DNA from: Bacillota bacterium
GTDB taxonomy: Bacteria; Bacillota; Clostridia; Christensenellales; SZUA-584
Direction of reading: 5' to 3'
NCBI GenBank assembly: GCA_023461435.1
Contig: JAEYLC010000010.1
Location: 399,598 to 463,597 of the forward strand
Length of the DNA stretch: 64,000 bases
Shown here: positions 44,077 through 52,214 of the stretch, piece by piece
Numbering within the stretch: position 1 is the stretch's first letter
How the letters are laid out: each line of letters begins with the position of its first letter
Position numbers and translations under genes: made by a program
Notes under the pieces: generated by a model
Seen by the model: only the letters and a program-made list of their open reading frames with translations
Told to the model about the DNA's origin: nothing
The model's database searches: none

Positions 44077-44544
44077 ATGCTTGGACATATTGTGAGCCTC
44101 GCCGATCAAACGGCAAAAGCTGCGAGCGATACGGGAACATGGCTTGATCAACTGGCGCTGGGCGGCGGCGTGATGGTACTTGGTTTGGCAGTCGTCTTCT
44201 TAGGCCTGATCTCGCTGATCATCATCACTGTCTTATATCCTAAGATCACAAGAGCACTGATCAGCAAGTCGTCTGCACGAAAAGAAAATGCTGCGGCAAA
44301 AAAACAGGCCAAAGTGCAGGACAAGAAAAAAGAGACGGTTGTGGCAAATAAGGCATCTGCGCCTGCAGCAGCACCAAAGTCCGAAAGTAATGACGAGTTA
44401 CTCGCTGTCATCACAGCTGCGATAGCAGCCAGTCTTGGCACATCGGCAAACGGCGTTGTGATCAAGTCAATCGAGCGCACCGGTCAGAACGTGCCCGCCT
44501 GGGGCGCGAGAGGCCGTATCGAACAAGTTTATAACAGATTTTAA
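44077..44544 (+). CDS. OadG-like gamma subunit of a Na+-translocating decarboxylase
   Basis: This 155-residue protein has one membrane segment (GVMVLGLAVVFLGLISLIIITVLYP split in two blocks, about 26-48), an Ala/Lys-rich linker and a C-terminal helix ending in an Arg-rich tail (WGARGRIEQ). It is like OadG/MmdD, which holds the decarboxylase on the membrane. The position between the carboxyltransferase and the biotin carrier is standard. Confidence 0.8.
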   Translation: MLGHIVSLADQTAKAASDTGTWLDQLALGGGVMVLGLAVVFLGLISLIIITVLYPKITRALISKSSARKENAAAKKQAKVQDKKKETVVANKASAPAAAPKSESNDELLAVITAAIAASLGTSANGVVIKSIERTGQNVPAWGARGRIEQVYNRF

Positions 44545-44567
44545 CGATTTTGTGGAGGCAAAGAATT

Positions 44568-44957
44568 ATGCGTAAATTTAAGATCAATGTGAATGGCACA
44601 AGCTACAATGTGGAAGTGGAAGAACTCGGCGGCTTCTCGGCTCCTGTGGCAGCTCCGGCGCCCGCAGCGGTTCCGGCGCCCGCGGCTGCGCCTGTGGCAG
44701 CGGCTCCTGCTCCGGCAGCACCTGCGGCTGCACCTGTGGCCGGCGGCACACAGGTGCAGTCTCCGATGCCGGGCAATATACTTGATGTGAAAGTCAGCGT
44801 AGGCGACACGGTGAACGAAGGCGACGTGCTGATGATACTCGAAGCCATGAAGATGGAGAATGAAATTCTCGCGCCTTATGCCGGAAAAGTGGTTGCGGTG
44901 CAGGTTTCCAAGGGAGCAAGTGTGAACTCCGGTGATGTGCTGGCCGTACTGGCGTAG
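44568..44957 (+). CDS. biotin carboxyl carrier protein of the decarboxylase
   Basis: ATG 44568, preceded by GTGGAGG, gives 129 residues. The N-terminus is a short beta-rich part (KFKINVNGTSYNVEVEE), then an Ala-Pro linker (about 28-60) and the biotinyl domain (about 62-129) with the biotin lysine in EAMKMENE. This is the mobile carrier between the carboxyltransferase sites and the membrane pump. Confidence 0.95.
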   Translation: MRKFKINVNGTSYNVEVEELGGFSAPVAAPAPAAVPAPAAAPVAAAPAPAAPAAAPVAGGTQVQSPMPGNILDVKVSVGDTVNEGDVLMILEAMKMENEILAPYAGKVVAVQVSKGASVNSGDVLAVLA

Positions 44958-44985
44958 CATATCAGTGTGAAAAGGAGGTCAACAC

Positions 44986-46200
44986 ATGGAATTTAATATT
45001 GGTCAATCCCTGCTTGATTTTTTAAGCAGCATGGGATTTTCCATCATCACATGGCAGCAGATCGTCATGCTTGTGATTGGGTGCATACTGCTCTATCTGG
45101 CCATTGTCAAACAATATGAGCCATTGCTGCTTGTCCCCATCGCTTTTGGCATGATACTTGCGAATCTGCCCGGCGCCGGTATGATGGATAAACCGTATGA
45201 AGTGCTTAACCTTGTGCCTTCATCCGATGCGGCCCAGCAGGGTACGAATTATGTGGTGACGCATGCGGATTCGTATGTGAACGGCGGCTTGCTGTATTAC
45301 CTGTATCAGGGTGTTAAGCTCGGTATCTACCCGCCGCTCATTTTCCTCGGCGTCGGCGCGATGACAGACTTTGCGCCGCTGATCGCGAACCCCAAGAGCC
45401 TGCTTTTGGGTGCCGCGGCACAGCTCGGTATTTTCACAACGTTTATCGGTGCGCTGCTGCTCGGGTTTACGACGCAGGAAGCCAGCTCGATCGGTATCAT
45501 CGGCGGTGCTGACGGCCCGACGGCGATATACTTAACATCCAAGCTCGCGCCGCATCTTTTGGGGCCAATCGCGGTGGCGGCATATTCGTATATGGCATTG
45601 GTGCCTGTGATTCAGCCGCCGATCATGAAAGCGCTCACTACAAAGAAAGAGCGTATGATCGTGATGGAACAGCTGCGTCCGGTCAGCAAGGCGGAACGTG
45701 TGATATTCCCGATCGTGGTGACAATATTTATCTCGATGCTGCTGCCCGCAGCGGCGCCGCTGATCGGTATGCTGATGCTTGGAAATCTGTTCAGAGAATG
45801 CCTCGTGACGGACAGACTCAACAAGACGGCTCAGAACGAGCTCATTAACATCGTGACGATATTCCTCGGCACCACCGTCGGCGCGACAGCGAACGGCGCG
45901 ACGTTCTTAAGCCCGCAGACGCTCAGCATCATCGTGCTCGGTTTGCTCGCTTTCGGGTTTGGTACCGCAGGCGGCGTGCTGCTCGGCAAGCTGATGTGCA
46001 AGCTCTCGGGCGGCAAGATCAATCCGCTGATCGGCAGCGCGGGCGTGTCCGCTGTGCCGATGGCAGCCAGAGTCTCTCAGAAGGTGGGTCAGGCAGACAA
46101 CCCGAGGAATTTCCTGCTGATGCATGCCATGGGCCCGAACGTGGCCGGCGTGATCGGCAGTGCCGTGGCGGCGGGCGTACTGCTCTCGCTGTTCGGCTGA
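44986..46200 (+). CDS. oadB: Na+-translocating decarboxylase beta subunit (OadB/MmdB)
   Basis: The 404-residue membrane protein has about nine to eleven hydrophobic segments. It decarboxylates carboxybiotin and moves Na+ outward. The key region GADGPTAIYLTSKLAPHLLG contains the conserved Asp, and NGATFLSPQTLSI plus an ending with AVPMAARVSQKVG are family blocks. AAAGGAGG precedes the ATG. Confidence 0.95.
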   Translation: MEFNIGQSLLDFLSSMGFSIITWQQIVMLVIGCILLYLAIVKQYEPLLLVPIAFGMILANLPGAGMMDKPYEVLNLVPSSDAAQQGTNYVVTHADSYVNGGLLYYLYQGVKLGIYPPLIFLGVGAMTDFAPLIANPKSLLLGAAAQLGIFTTFIGALLLGFTTQEASSIGIIGGADGPTAIYLTSKLAPHLLGPIAVAAYSYMALVPVIQPPIMKALTTKKERMIVMEQLRPVSKAERVIFPIVVTIFISMLLPAAAPLIGMLMLGNLFRECLVTDRLNKTAQNELINIVTIFLGTTVGATANGATFLSPQTLSIIVLGLLAFGFGTAGGVLLGKLMCKLSGGKINPLIGSAGVSAVPMAARVSQKVGQADNPRNFLLMHAMGPNVAGVIGSAVAAGVLLSLFG

Positions 46201-46226
46201 CAACTGATAGAAGGAGGTTTAAATAG

Positions 46227-47624
46227 ATGGCTAAAGTGTTTATTACAGATACGATATTAAGAGACGCGCATCAGTCTCAGGCGGCAACACGCATGAAAAC
46301 ATCCGATATGCTGCCCGCGGCGAAGATGCTCAACGAAGCCGGTTATTGGTCGCTTGAAACATGGGGTGGCGCGACATTTGACTCCTGCCTCCGGTTCCTC
46401 AACGAGGACCCGTGGGAGAGGCTGCGCACGCTGAAAAAAGCGATGCCGGATACGAAGATGCAAATGCTGCTTCGCGGCCAGAACATACTCGGTTACCGCC
46501 ATTATTCGGATGACGTGGTGGATTATTTCGTTCAAAAGGCGATTGAAAACGGTGTGGACGTGATCAGAATTTTTGACGCGCTCAACGACACCAGAAACAT
46601 GAAGCGTGCGATGGAAGCCACAAAGAAATTCGGCGGCCATTGTGAGCCCGCCATTTCTTATACGATCAGCCCGGTTCACACGCGCGAATACTTTGTAAAG
46701 CTCGCACAAGAGCTTGAAAAGATGGGCGCGGACACGATATGCATCAAGGACATGGCGAATCTGTTGCTTCCGTATGAAGCGTATGAACTCGTTAAAGAGC
46801 TCAAGAAGGCGGTCAAGGCGCCGATACACGTTCATACGCATAACGCGACGGGCACCGGCGATATGGTCTACTTAAAGGCGATCGAAGCGGGCGCCAACAT
46901 TGTGGACTGCGCGCTTTCGCCGCTCGCGAACGGAACATCCCAGCCCTGTACGGAAGCTCTCGTGGCGACGCTGCAGGGAACCCAGTACGACACCGGCATC
47001 GATATCAAGCTGCTAAGCCAGATTGCGGAACACTTCAAGAAAGTTGCCGCGAGAATGAAAACGGAAGGCATTATCAAGCCCGGCGTGCTCGGCGTGGATG
47101 TGAATACGCTGCTCTATCAGGTTCCGGGCGGTATGTTCAGCAACCTGCTCGATCAGCTCGAAAAAGCCGGCAAGCTCGATCAGCTCGACGACGTTTTGAG
47201 AGAGGTCCCGCGCGTGAGAGAAGAGTTTGGATATCCGCCGCTTGTAACACCCACCAGCCAGATCGTCGGCACACAGGCTGTGTTCAACGTGATTGCGGGT
47301 GAGCGCTACAAGATGGTCACGAAGGAAAGCAAGGCGCTGCTGCGCGGTGAATACGGCCGTCTGCCCGCCGAGGTAGACCCGGATGTCCGCAAGAAGTGCA
47401 TCGGCGACGACGAGGTGATCACGCACCGTCCCGCGGACGACCTGGCGCCCGAGCTTGATAAGCTCAGAGAGGAAATAAAGCCGTGGATGGAGCAGGAAGA
47501 GGACGTTCTTTCCTACGCCTTGTTCCCGCAGGTGGCACAGAAGTTCTTCGAATTCCGTCAGGGGCAGAAATACGGCGTCGATTCGTCCACGCTCGATAAG
47601 AAAAACATGATTCATCCCGCTTAA
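46227..47624 (+). CDS. oadA: pyruvate/oxaloacetate carboxyltransferase subunit (OadA/5S-like)
   Basis: The 465-residue protein has the alpha/beta-barrel pyruvate carboxyltransferase fold: ITDTILRDAHQSQAATRM at the start, metal ligand Asp in LRDAHQ, carbamylated Lys in CIKDMANLL, HVHTHNATGTG with metal histidines, and a conserved QIVGTQAVFNVI end. The usual OadA biotin domain is not attached; the carrier is the separate protein upstream. AGGAGG precedes the ATG. Either oxaloacetate decarboxylation or transcarboxylation is possible. Confidence 0.93.
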   Translation: MAKVFITDTILRDAHQSQAATRMKTSDMLPAAKMLNEAGYWSLETWGGATFDSCLRFLNEDPWERLRTLKKAMPDTKMQMLLRGQNILGYRHYSDDVVDYFVQKAIENGVDVIRIFDALNDTRNMKRAMEATKKFGGHCEPAISYTISPVHTREYFVKLAQELEKMGADTICIKDMANLLLPYEAYELVKELKKAVKAPIHVHTHNATGTGDMVYLKAIEAGANIVDCALSPLANGTSQPCTEALVATLQGTQYDTGIDIKLLSQIAEHFKKVAARMKTEGIIKPGVLGVDVNTLLYQVPGGMFSNLLDQLEKAGKLDQLDDVLREVPRVREEFGYPPLVTPTSQIVGTQAVFNVIAGERYKMVTKESKALLRGEYGRLPAEVDPDVRKKCIGDDEVITHRPADDLAPELDKLREEIKPWMEQEEDVLSYALFPQVAQKFFEFRQGQKYGVDSSTLDKKNMIHPA

Positions 47625-47685
47625 GGCGAGCGAGAGAATAAAACGAATTTTGGGGAGTCATGCTCGCATGGATAAGGAAAAGGCA

Positions 47686-47714
47686 TTGAATTTTCTTGTT
47701 CAATGGATTATGAT
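47686..47714 (+). promoter_or_regulatory. Sigma-A promoter for gap
   Basis: TTGAAT at 47686-47691 and TATGAT at 47709-47714 with a 17-base spacer; the start codon is 51 bases later behind GGGAGG. Confidence 0.72.
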
Positions 47715-47764
47715 AGTCCAAGATAAAAAGATTATAAAAACTCTATAAGGGAGGACATTTCAAA

Positions 47765-48775
47765 ATGGCAATTAAAGTTGGTATCAATGGTTTTGGGCGT
47801 ATCGGAAGACTCGTATTCCGCGCGTCTGTCAGCAACCCGAACATCGAGGTTGTCGGCATTAACGATCCTTTCATCGATCCTGAGTACATGGTCTACATGC
47901 TCAAATACGATACGGTGCATGGCCGTTTCAACGGGACTGTCGATCACACCGAAAACGCGATAATCGTGAACGGCAAAAAGATCGCCGTGTATGCCGCGAT
48001 GAACCCCACAGAGATTCCGTGGAGCGCATGCGGTGCGGACTATGTTGTTGAGTCCACAGGCGTGTTCACCACAACGGAAAAGGCCAGTGCTCACTTTGCG
48101 GGCGGCGCGAAAAAGGTTGTTATTTCGGCTCCTTCGGCGGATGCGCCGATGTTCGTTATGGGCGTCAATCAGGACGCTTACAATTCCGACATGAAGGTTG
48201 TTTCCAACGCTTCGTGCACAACAAATTGTCTCGCTCCTTTGGCGAAGGTTATTGATGACAACTTCGGTATCGTCGAAGGCCTTATGACCACGGTTCACGC
48301 CACAACAGCCACACAGAAGACTGTTGACGGCCCGTCCAAGAAGGACTGGAGAGGCGGCAGAGGCGCAGCTTTTAACATCATTCCGTCGTCCACCGGCGCT
48401 GCGAAAGCGGTCGGCAAGGTGATTCCGAAGCTCAACGGCAAGCTCACAGGTATGTCCTTCCGCGTTCCCACGGCTGACGTGTCCGTCGTTGACTTAACCG
48501 TCCGTCTTGAGAAGGCCACCACATACGATGAGATCAAGGCTGCCATGAAAGCCGCTGCCGAAGGCCCGCTCGCGGGTATCCTCGGCTATACCGAAGACAG
48601 CGTTGTGTCGTCCGACTTCATCGGCGATGCGAGAACCAGCATCTTCGATGCGGAAGCGGGCATCATGCTCAACCCCAACTTCGTCAAGCTGATTAGCTGG
48701 TACGACAATGAGTGGGGTTATTCCAACAAAGTGCTCAGCCTGATTGAGCACATGGCGAAGGTTGACGCGAAATAA
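47765..48775 (+). CDS. gap: glyceraldehyde-3-phosphate dehydrogenase
   Basis: GAPDH is the glycolytic oxidation step. The 336-residue protein begins IKVGINGFGRIGRLVFR, with the catalytic Cys in SNASCTTNCLAPLAK (about residue 152), His in TVHATTATQKTVDGPSKK and WYDNEWGYSNKV near the end. Asp near residue 33 (INDPF) suggests NAD preference. No other glycolytic gene is adjacent; it is flanked by its own promoter and terminator. Confidence 0.98.
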   Translation: MAIKVGINGFGRIGRLVFRASVSNPNIEVVGINDPFIDPEYMVYMLKYDTVHGRFNGTVDHTENAIIVNGKKIAVYAAMNPTEIPWSACGADYVVESTGVFTTTEKASAHFAGGAKKVVISAPSADAPMFVMGVNQDAYNSDMKVVSNASCTTNCLAPLAKVIDDNFGIVEGLMTTVHATTATQKTVDGPSKKDWRGGRGAAFNIIPSSTGAAKAVGKVIPKLNGKLTGMSFRVPTADVSVVDLTVRLEKATTYDEIKAAMKAAAEGPLAGILGYTEDSVVSSDFIGDARTSIFDAEAGIMLNPNFVKLISWYDNEWGYSNKVLSLIEHMAKVDAK

Positions 48776-48805
48776 TTAAGCATTAACCAAAACCAAATAC
48801 AGAAA

Positions 48806-48850
48806 ATAAGCATCCCTTTCTTGGCGCTTGGCTGAGAAGGGGATGTTTTT
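48806..48850 (+). terminator. Terminator after gap (first copy of a duplicated cassette)
   Basis: CATCCCTTTCT at 48811-48821 pairs with AGAAGGGGATG at 48835-48845 and is followed by TTTTT. The 45-base unit recurs at 49334-49378. Confidence 0.85.
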
Positions 48851-48883
48851 ATATGATTAATTGGTTTTAAAACACTCGGCTTG

Positions 48884-48892
48884 TGTTATAAT
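48884..48892 (+). promoter_or_regulatory. Extended -10 promoter for the VOC gene
   Basis: TGTTATAAT, with TATAAT at 48887-48892. A similar sequence occurs at 49433-49441 in the second cassette. Confidence 0.55.
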
Positions 48893-48950
48893 ATACCTAT
48901 ACAATTTCTATTGACTAAAACTCATTATCTTTTAAATATGGAGATAGCGG

Positions 48951-49319
48951 ATGATTAACAATTTTTTATGTACGAATCTTTTCTCAATGAACTCGGCTGA
49001 TCTCATAAGTTTTTATCAAAACAAATTAGGTATTCCTATTATCAGCGTGATCGTTGATCCCGCTGATGGTGTTAATTTTGGGTTTGCTGAAAACGCTCCG
49101 ACAATCTGTATTTGGGATGCGCGAAAATGGGGAAACCCGGCAAGCGGCGCGGCATCGTTTGTTTTTACAACTGATCATCTTGATGTCACATGTGAAGAGT
49201 TAAAGGAAAAAGGCCTTGATATTGAGCCGCCGGTCAGGTTCGACTGGGGGACTTATGAACTCAGGTTCAAAGATCCGGATGGAAATGAAGTCGTCGTTGT
49301 CGAAACACAGAAAGAGTGA
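48951..49319 (+). CDS. VOC (glyoxalase/bleomycin-resistance) family protein
   Basis: The 122-residue protein has the VOC beta-alpha-beta-beta-beta pattern: LFSMNSADLISFYQNKLGIP in the first half and DPDGNEVVVVETQ at the end. The first metal site has no His (Thr/Asn there), while the C-terminal Glu is present, so enzyme activity is unclear. It is AT-richer than its neighbours and sits between two copies of a terminator-promoter cassette. Confidence 0.78.
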   Translation: MINNFLCTNLFSMNSADLISFYQNKLGIPIISVIVDPADGVNFGFAENAPTICIWDARKWGNPASGAASFVFTTDHLDVTCEELKEKGLDIEPPVRFDWGTYELRFKDPDGNEVVVVETQKE

Positions 49320-49333
49320 GTTAATTCTTTTTA

Positions 49334-49378
49334 ATAAGCATTCCTTTCTTGGTGCTGAGCTGAGATAGGGATGTTTTT
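49334..49378 (+). terminator. Second copy of the terminator cassette
   Basis: It differs from 48806-48850 at six of 45 positions by eye. The stem can still form (CATTCCTTTCT with AGATAGGGATG, weaker) before TTTTT. Confidence 0.65.
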
Positions 49379-49530
49379 GTTTTTCACGATATTCCCCCTT
49401 TTCTTTCGACTCTACTCATTACATATCGGTTGTGATATAATTTATAAAATTCTATATGTAACCAAATATTCGTTATTTTTGACAGAATTGATTATACCGT
49501 CGGGTACAATGCCCCGAAGGAGATATAACC

Positions 49531-49686
49531 GCGAAGAAGTCATTAGCATTCATTATGGTAACTTCAATGCTGTTCTTGCTGCTTGGCTGCAGCACCTCTG
49601 TACAGCAGAAGGCCGTAGGCGTCATTGCCAACGTCTCCGAGCCGGATAAAACGGATGCGTCACATGCGATTACAGCGGCTCGGTGA
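49531..49686 (+). pseudogene. remnant of a lipoprotein gene (signal peptide only)
   Basis: The frame reads AKKSLAFIMVTSMLFLLLGC then STSVQQKAVGVI and stops after 51 codons. It has a perfect lipoprotein signal with lipobox LLGC. AAGGAGAT lies at the usual distance upstream, but the codon at the expected start is GCG (49531-49533), not ATG/GTG/TTG. The chain ends soon after the cysteine. It looks like a lipoprotein gene that lost its start codon and most of its length. An internal ATG would remove half of the signal. The rest of 49320-49780 has no other gene. Confidence 0.55.
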
Positions 49687-49780
49687 GTGAATCTATTCTT
49701 GTTAATATAGCAGGATTTTCGTCGGCAAAATCGAAGATATCATTATCATTTGATTTCAATAGAGCGCGGGAGGGGATGAA

Positions 49781-51280
49781 ATGGAAAAACGCTTTATCAT
49801 GGGCATTGATCAGGGAACCACGGGCACGCGCGTTTTTTTGTTTGATGAAAAAGGGCAGGTGCATTCATCGGCATACAGGGAGATCACGCAGATCTATGCG
49901 CACCCAGGCTGGGTGGAGCATGACGCGAACGAATACATCGATACGGTGATGGTCTGCGCGGCCGAAGCGATGCAAAAGGGGGGCGTCGGCGCGGACGAGA
50001 TCGCGGGCATCGGCATCTCGTGCCAGCGTGAAACCACCATACTCTGGGACAGGGATACGGGGGAGCCGCTGTATCGCGCGGTCGTCTGGCAGTCGCGACA
50101 GTCCGCGGAAATCTGCGAACAGCTCAAAGAGCAGCGTCTTTGGAGCTATATCAGGGAGAAGACGGGGCTGCCGATCGACGCCTATTTTTCAGGCTCTAAA
50201 ATCAAATGGATCATCGACAATGTGCCGGGTGTGAGGGAAAAGCTGAACGCGAAGAAAGTGCTGTTCGGCAACATCGATTCCTGGATCATTTACAAGCTCT
50301 CGGGCGGCGCCGCGCATGTGGAAGACTATTCAAATGCGTCGCGCACGATGCTGCTTAACATCCACACGCTGAAGTGGGACGAGAAGATCATGGCTGCGCT
50401 CGATATTCCGCCGCATATACTGCCCGAGCTGAAGCCCTCGAGCGGTGTCCTCGCGATGACGGACAAGGCCGCCTTTTTCGGGCAGGAGGTGCCGATTTCG
50501 GGCGATGCCGGAGACCAGCAGGCGGCGACGTTCGGTCAGGCGTGCTTTGAGCCGGGCATGGCAAAGAATACATACGGGACGGCGCTGGCCGTCATGATGA
50601 ATATCGGCGAGGAGTTCAAGATGAGCCATACCGGGCTCATGACCGATTTGGCGTGGGTGCTGCCCGATTGTCGCCGCTACGCGTTTGAGGGGCTCGTGTA
50701 CATGGGCGGCGCGACCATACAATGGCTGCGCGATGGGCTCAAGATCATCAAGACTTCCGCGGAGGTCAATGACCTCGCGGCGCAGGTGCCCGACGCGGGC
50801 GGCGTGTATCTGGTGCCCGCGTTTACCGGCCTCGGCGCGCCGTATTGGGACATGTACGCGCGCGGCACGATCATCGGGCTCACGCGCGGCACGACGGCGG
50901 AGCACATCGCGCGGAGCGCACTTGAATCGATCGCGTACCAGACGCGGGACCTTCTGGACTGTATGGAGAAGGACGCGGGCCAAAAGACGCTCACGCTGCG
51001 TGTGGACGGCGGCGCGACCTCGAGCGATTTTTTGATGCAGTTTCAGGCGGACATACTCGGCATACCGCTCCAAAAGCCGTCGATCACGGAGATGACGGCG
51101 CTCGGCGCGGCGTATCTGGCGGGGCTCGGCGTCGGTTTTTGGAAAGACGAAAGTGAGATCGCGGCGCAATGGAAGGTTAAGCGCGTGTTTGAGCCGCAGA
51201 TGGGGGAAGACCAGCGAGAAACGCTGTACGCGGGCTGGAAGAGAGCTGTCGAGCGGTCGTTCGGATGGGCAAAGCAATAA
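49781..51280 (+). CDS. glpK: glycerol kinase
   Basis: GlpK makes sn-glycerol-3-phosphate from glycerol and ATP. The 499-residue FGGY-family protein starts FIMGIDQGTTGTRVFLFD, with CQRETTILWDRDTGEPL, the fold-closing MGGATIQWLRDGL and the signature LRVDGGATSSDFLMQFQAD. GGGAGGGG precedes the ATG. No glpF or glpD gene is nearby. Confidence 0.97.
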   Translation: MEKRFIMGIDQGTTGTRVFLFDEKGQVHSSAYREITQIYAHPGWVEHDANEYIDTVMVCAAEAMQKGGVGADEIAGIGISCQRETTILWDRDTGEPLYRAVVWQSRQSAEICEQLKEQRLWSYIREKTGLPIDAYFSGSKIKWIIDNVPGVREKLNAKKVLFGNIDSWIIYKLSGGAAHVEDYSNASRTMLLNIHTLKWDEKIMAALDIPPHILPELKPSSGVLAMTDKAAFFGQEVPISGDAGDQQAATFGQACFEPGMAKNTYGTALAVMMNIGEEFKMSHTGLMTDLAWVLPDCRRYAFEGLVYMGGATIQWLRDGLKIIKTSAEVNDLAAQVPDAGGVYLVPAFTGLGAPYWDMYARGTIIGLTRGTTAEHIARSALESIAYQTRDLLDCMEKDAGQKTLTLRVDGGATSSDFLMQFQADILGIPLQKPSITEMTALGAAYLAGLGVGFWKDESEIAAQWKVKRVFEPQMGEDQRETLYAGWKRAVERSFGWAKQ

Positions 51281-51352
51281 ATCAGGGCACCATATTTATC
51301 GTTTTAACCATTCGCAAAAGTACTAAAATAGCATGGTTGGCCGTATAAAGGA

Positions 51353-51820
51353 TTATGAAGGAATATCATTTCTTGATTTCGCTTTGTCGTACAGCTTTTG
51401 ATATATATATATTATCGGCAATATGCTGACAATCAGAAGAAAGAGTCCGAAATTGCTCATGCCTGTCATCTGATACAATCCAGCTTTTTCAAACACATAA
51501 GGGCTGATTATAAATGCCTGTAACGCATCAATCGCAATGTTGACACCAAAAAACAGCCACGGTCTCGGGTATGTAAAATAAAAGACAAGAAGCGTAGTGA
51601 CCGGTAGAAGCCCGTATGCAAACGATGAAGCGCTGGTTAGAAAAGATACATTATCAACAATCGTCCACCAGCCCCAAACCTGCGCCATCTGAAAATGAAT
51701 TGTATTGAGTACCGCCGTAAAAAAAGCGACGGACAAAAAATGCTTCATACGCTTTTTATTTAAAAAAACAAGTATGAACCATGGCGCAATAAGCAATATC
51801 CATGATAGTGTTTGTCCCAT
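51353..51820 (-). CDS. small multi-pass membrane protein (CBO0543-like)
   Basis: The chosen ATG (51818-51820), about ten bases after AAGGGAGA, gives 155 residues; a TTG nine bases earlier is too close to that site. Five hydrophobic segments are visible (about 5-20, 28-45, 60-78, 88-108, 120-138). It resembles the CBO0543 family of clostridial membrane proteins by sequence pattern (YPRPWLFFGVNIAIDALQ). No catalytic motif; function unknown. Confidence 0.65.
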   Translation of the reverse strand: MGQTLSWILLIAPWFILVFLNKKRMKHFLSVAFFTAVLNTIHFQMAQVWGWWTIVDNVSFLTSASSFAYGLLPVTTLLVFYFTYPRPWLFFGVNIAIDALQAFIISPYVFEKAGLYQMTGMSNFGLFLLIVSILPIIYIYQKLYDKAKSRNDIPS

Positions 51821-51965
51821 TGTCAGCAATCTCCCTTAAAGTAATTTGCTCATAGTTTAATTCCAATGACACTATCTTATGCATTACAGACTGAATGGGT
51901 AATACGGTATACTTCAACTTCTATGACGGATCATTAAGAATTTAACACTTCGGTTGACAGCCAAG

Positions 51966-52010
51966 AGAAGCGGAGATTGTCTTAACTGACAATGCCGCTT
52001 CTTTTGTTTT
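51966..52010 (+). terminator. Orphan hairpin-terminator in a gene-free stretch
   Basis: AGAAGCGG at 51966-51973 pairs with CCGCTTCT at 51995-52002, with an inner ATTGTC/GACAAT helix, followed by TTTTGTTTT. No plus-strand gene ends just upstream. The whole 51830-52214 stretch has no clear gene. Confidence 0.7.
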
Positions 52011-52214
52011 ATAGCAATAAGACTTCTCCTTCGGCAGAATGTGGTACGCCGTAACGGATGAGGTCTCAAACGGGAATAAATCCGCGTTACTAATCAGTCG
52101 CCTGTTTGCGATAACTTCTTTTTATTGACAGAGAATTATTATTGTGATTTTTGAATTTTTTATGACAATCAAAATAGACACATGTTCACATTCACTGCCA
52201 CATATACATGAACC

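Larger units (their letters stand above)
48806..49441 (+). repeat. Duplicated terminator-promoter cassette flanking the VOC gene
   Basis: The two terminator units (48806-48850, 49334-49378) are followed 33-54 bases later by similar promoter stretches: CGGCTTGTGTTATAATATAC (48877-48896) and CGGTTGTGATATAATTTAT (49427-49445). The order is terminator, spacer, promoter both times. Confidence 0.7.

Noticed and set aside
47626..47667. GCGAGC/GCTCGC inverted repeat after oadA as terminator
   Set aside because: The loop is about 30 bases and no T tract follows.
50330..51277. Minus-strand open frame of 315 codons opposite glpK
   Set aside because: Arg/His-rich antisense shadow of glycerol kinase.
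52039..52128. Plus-strand 29-codon frame in the gap before spoIIIAA
   Set aside because: No ribosome site and no recognised family. It may be chance inside a structured stretch.
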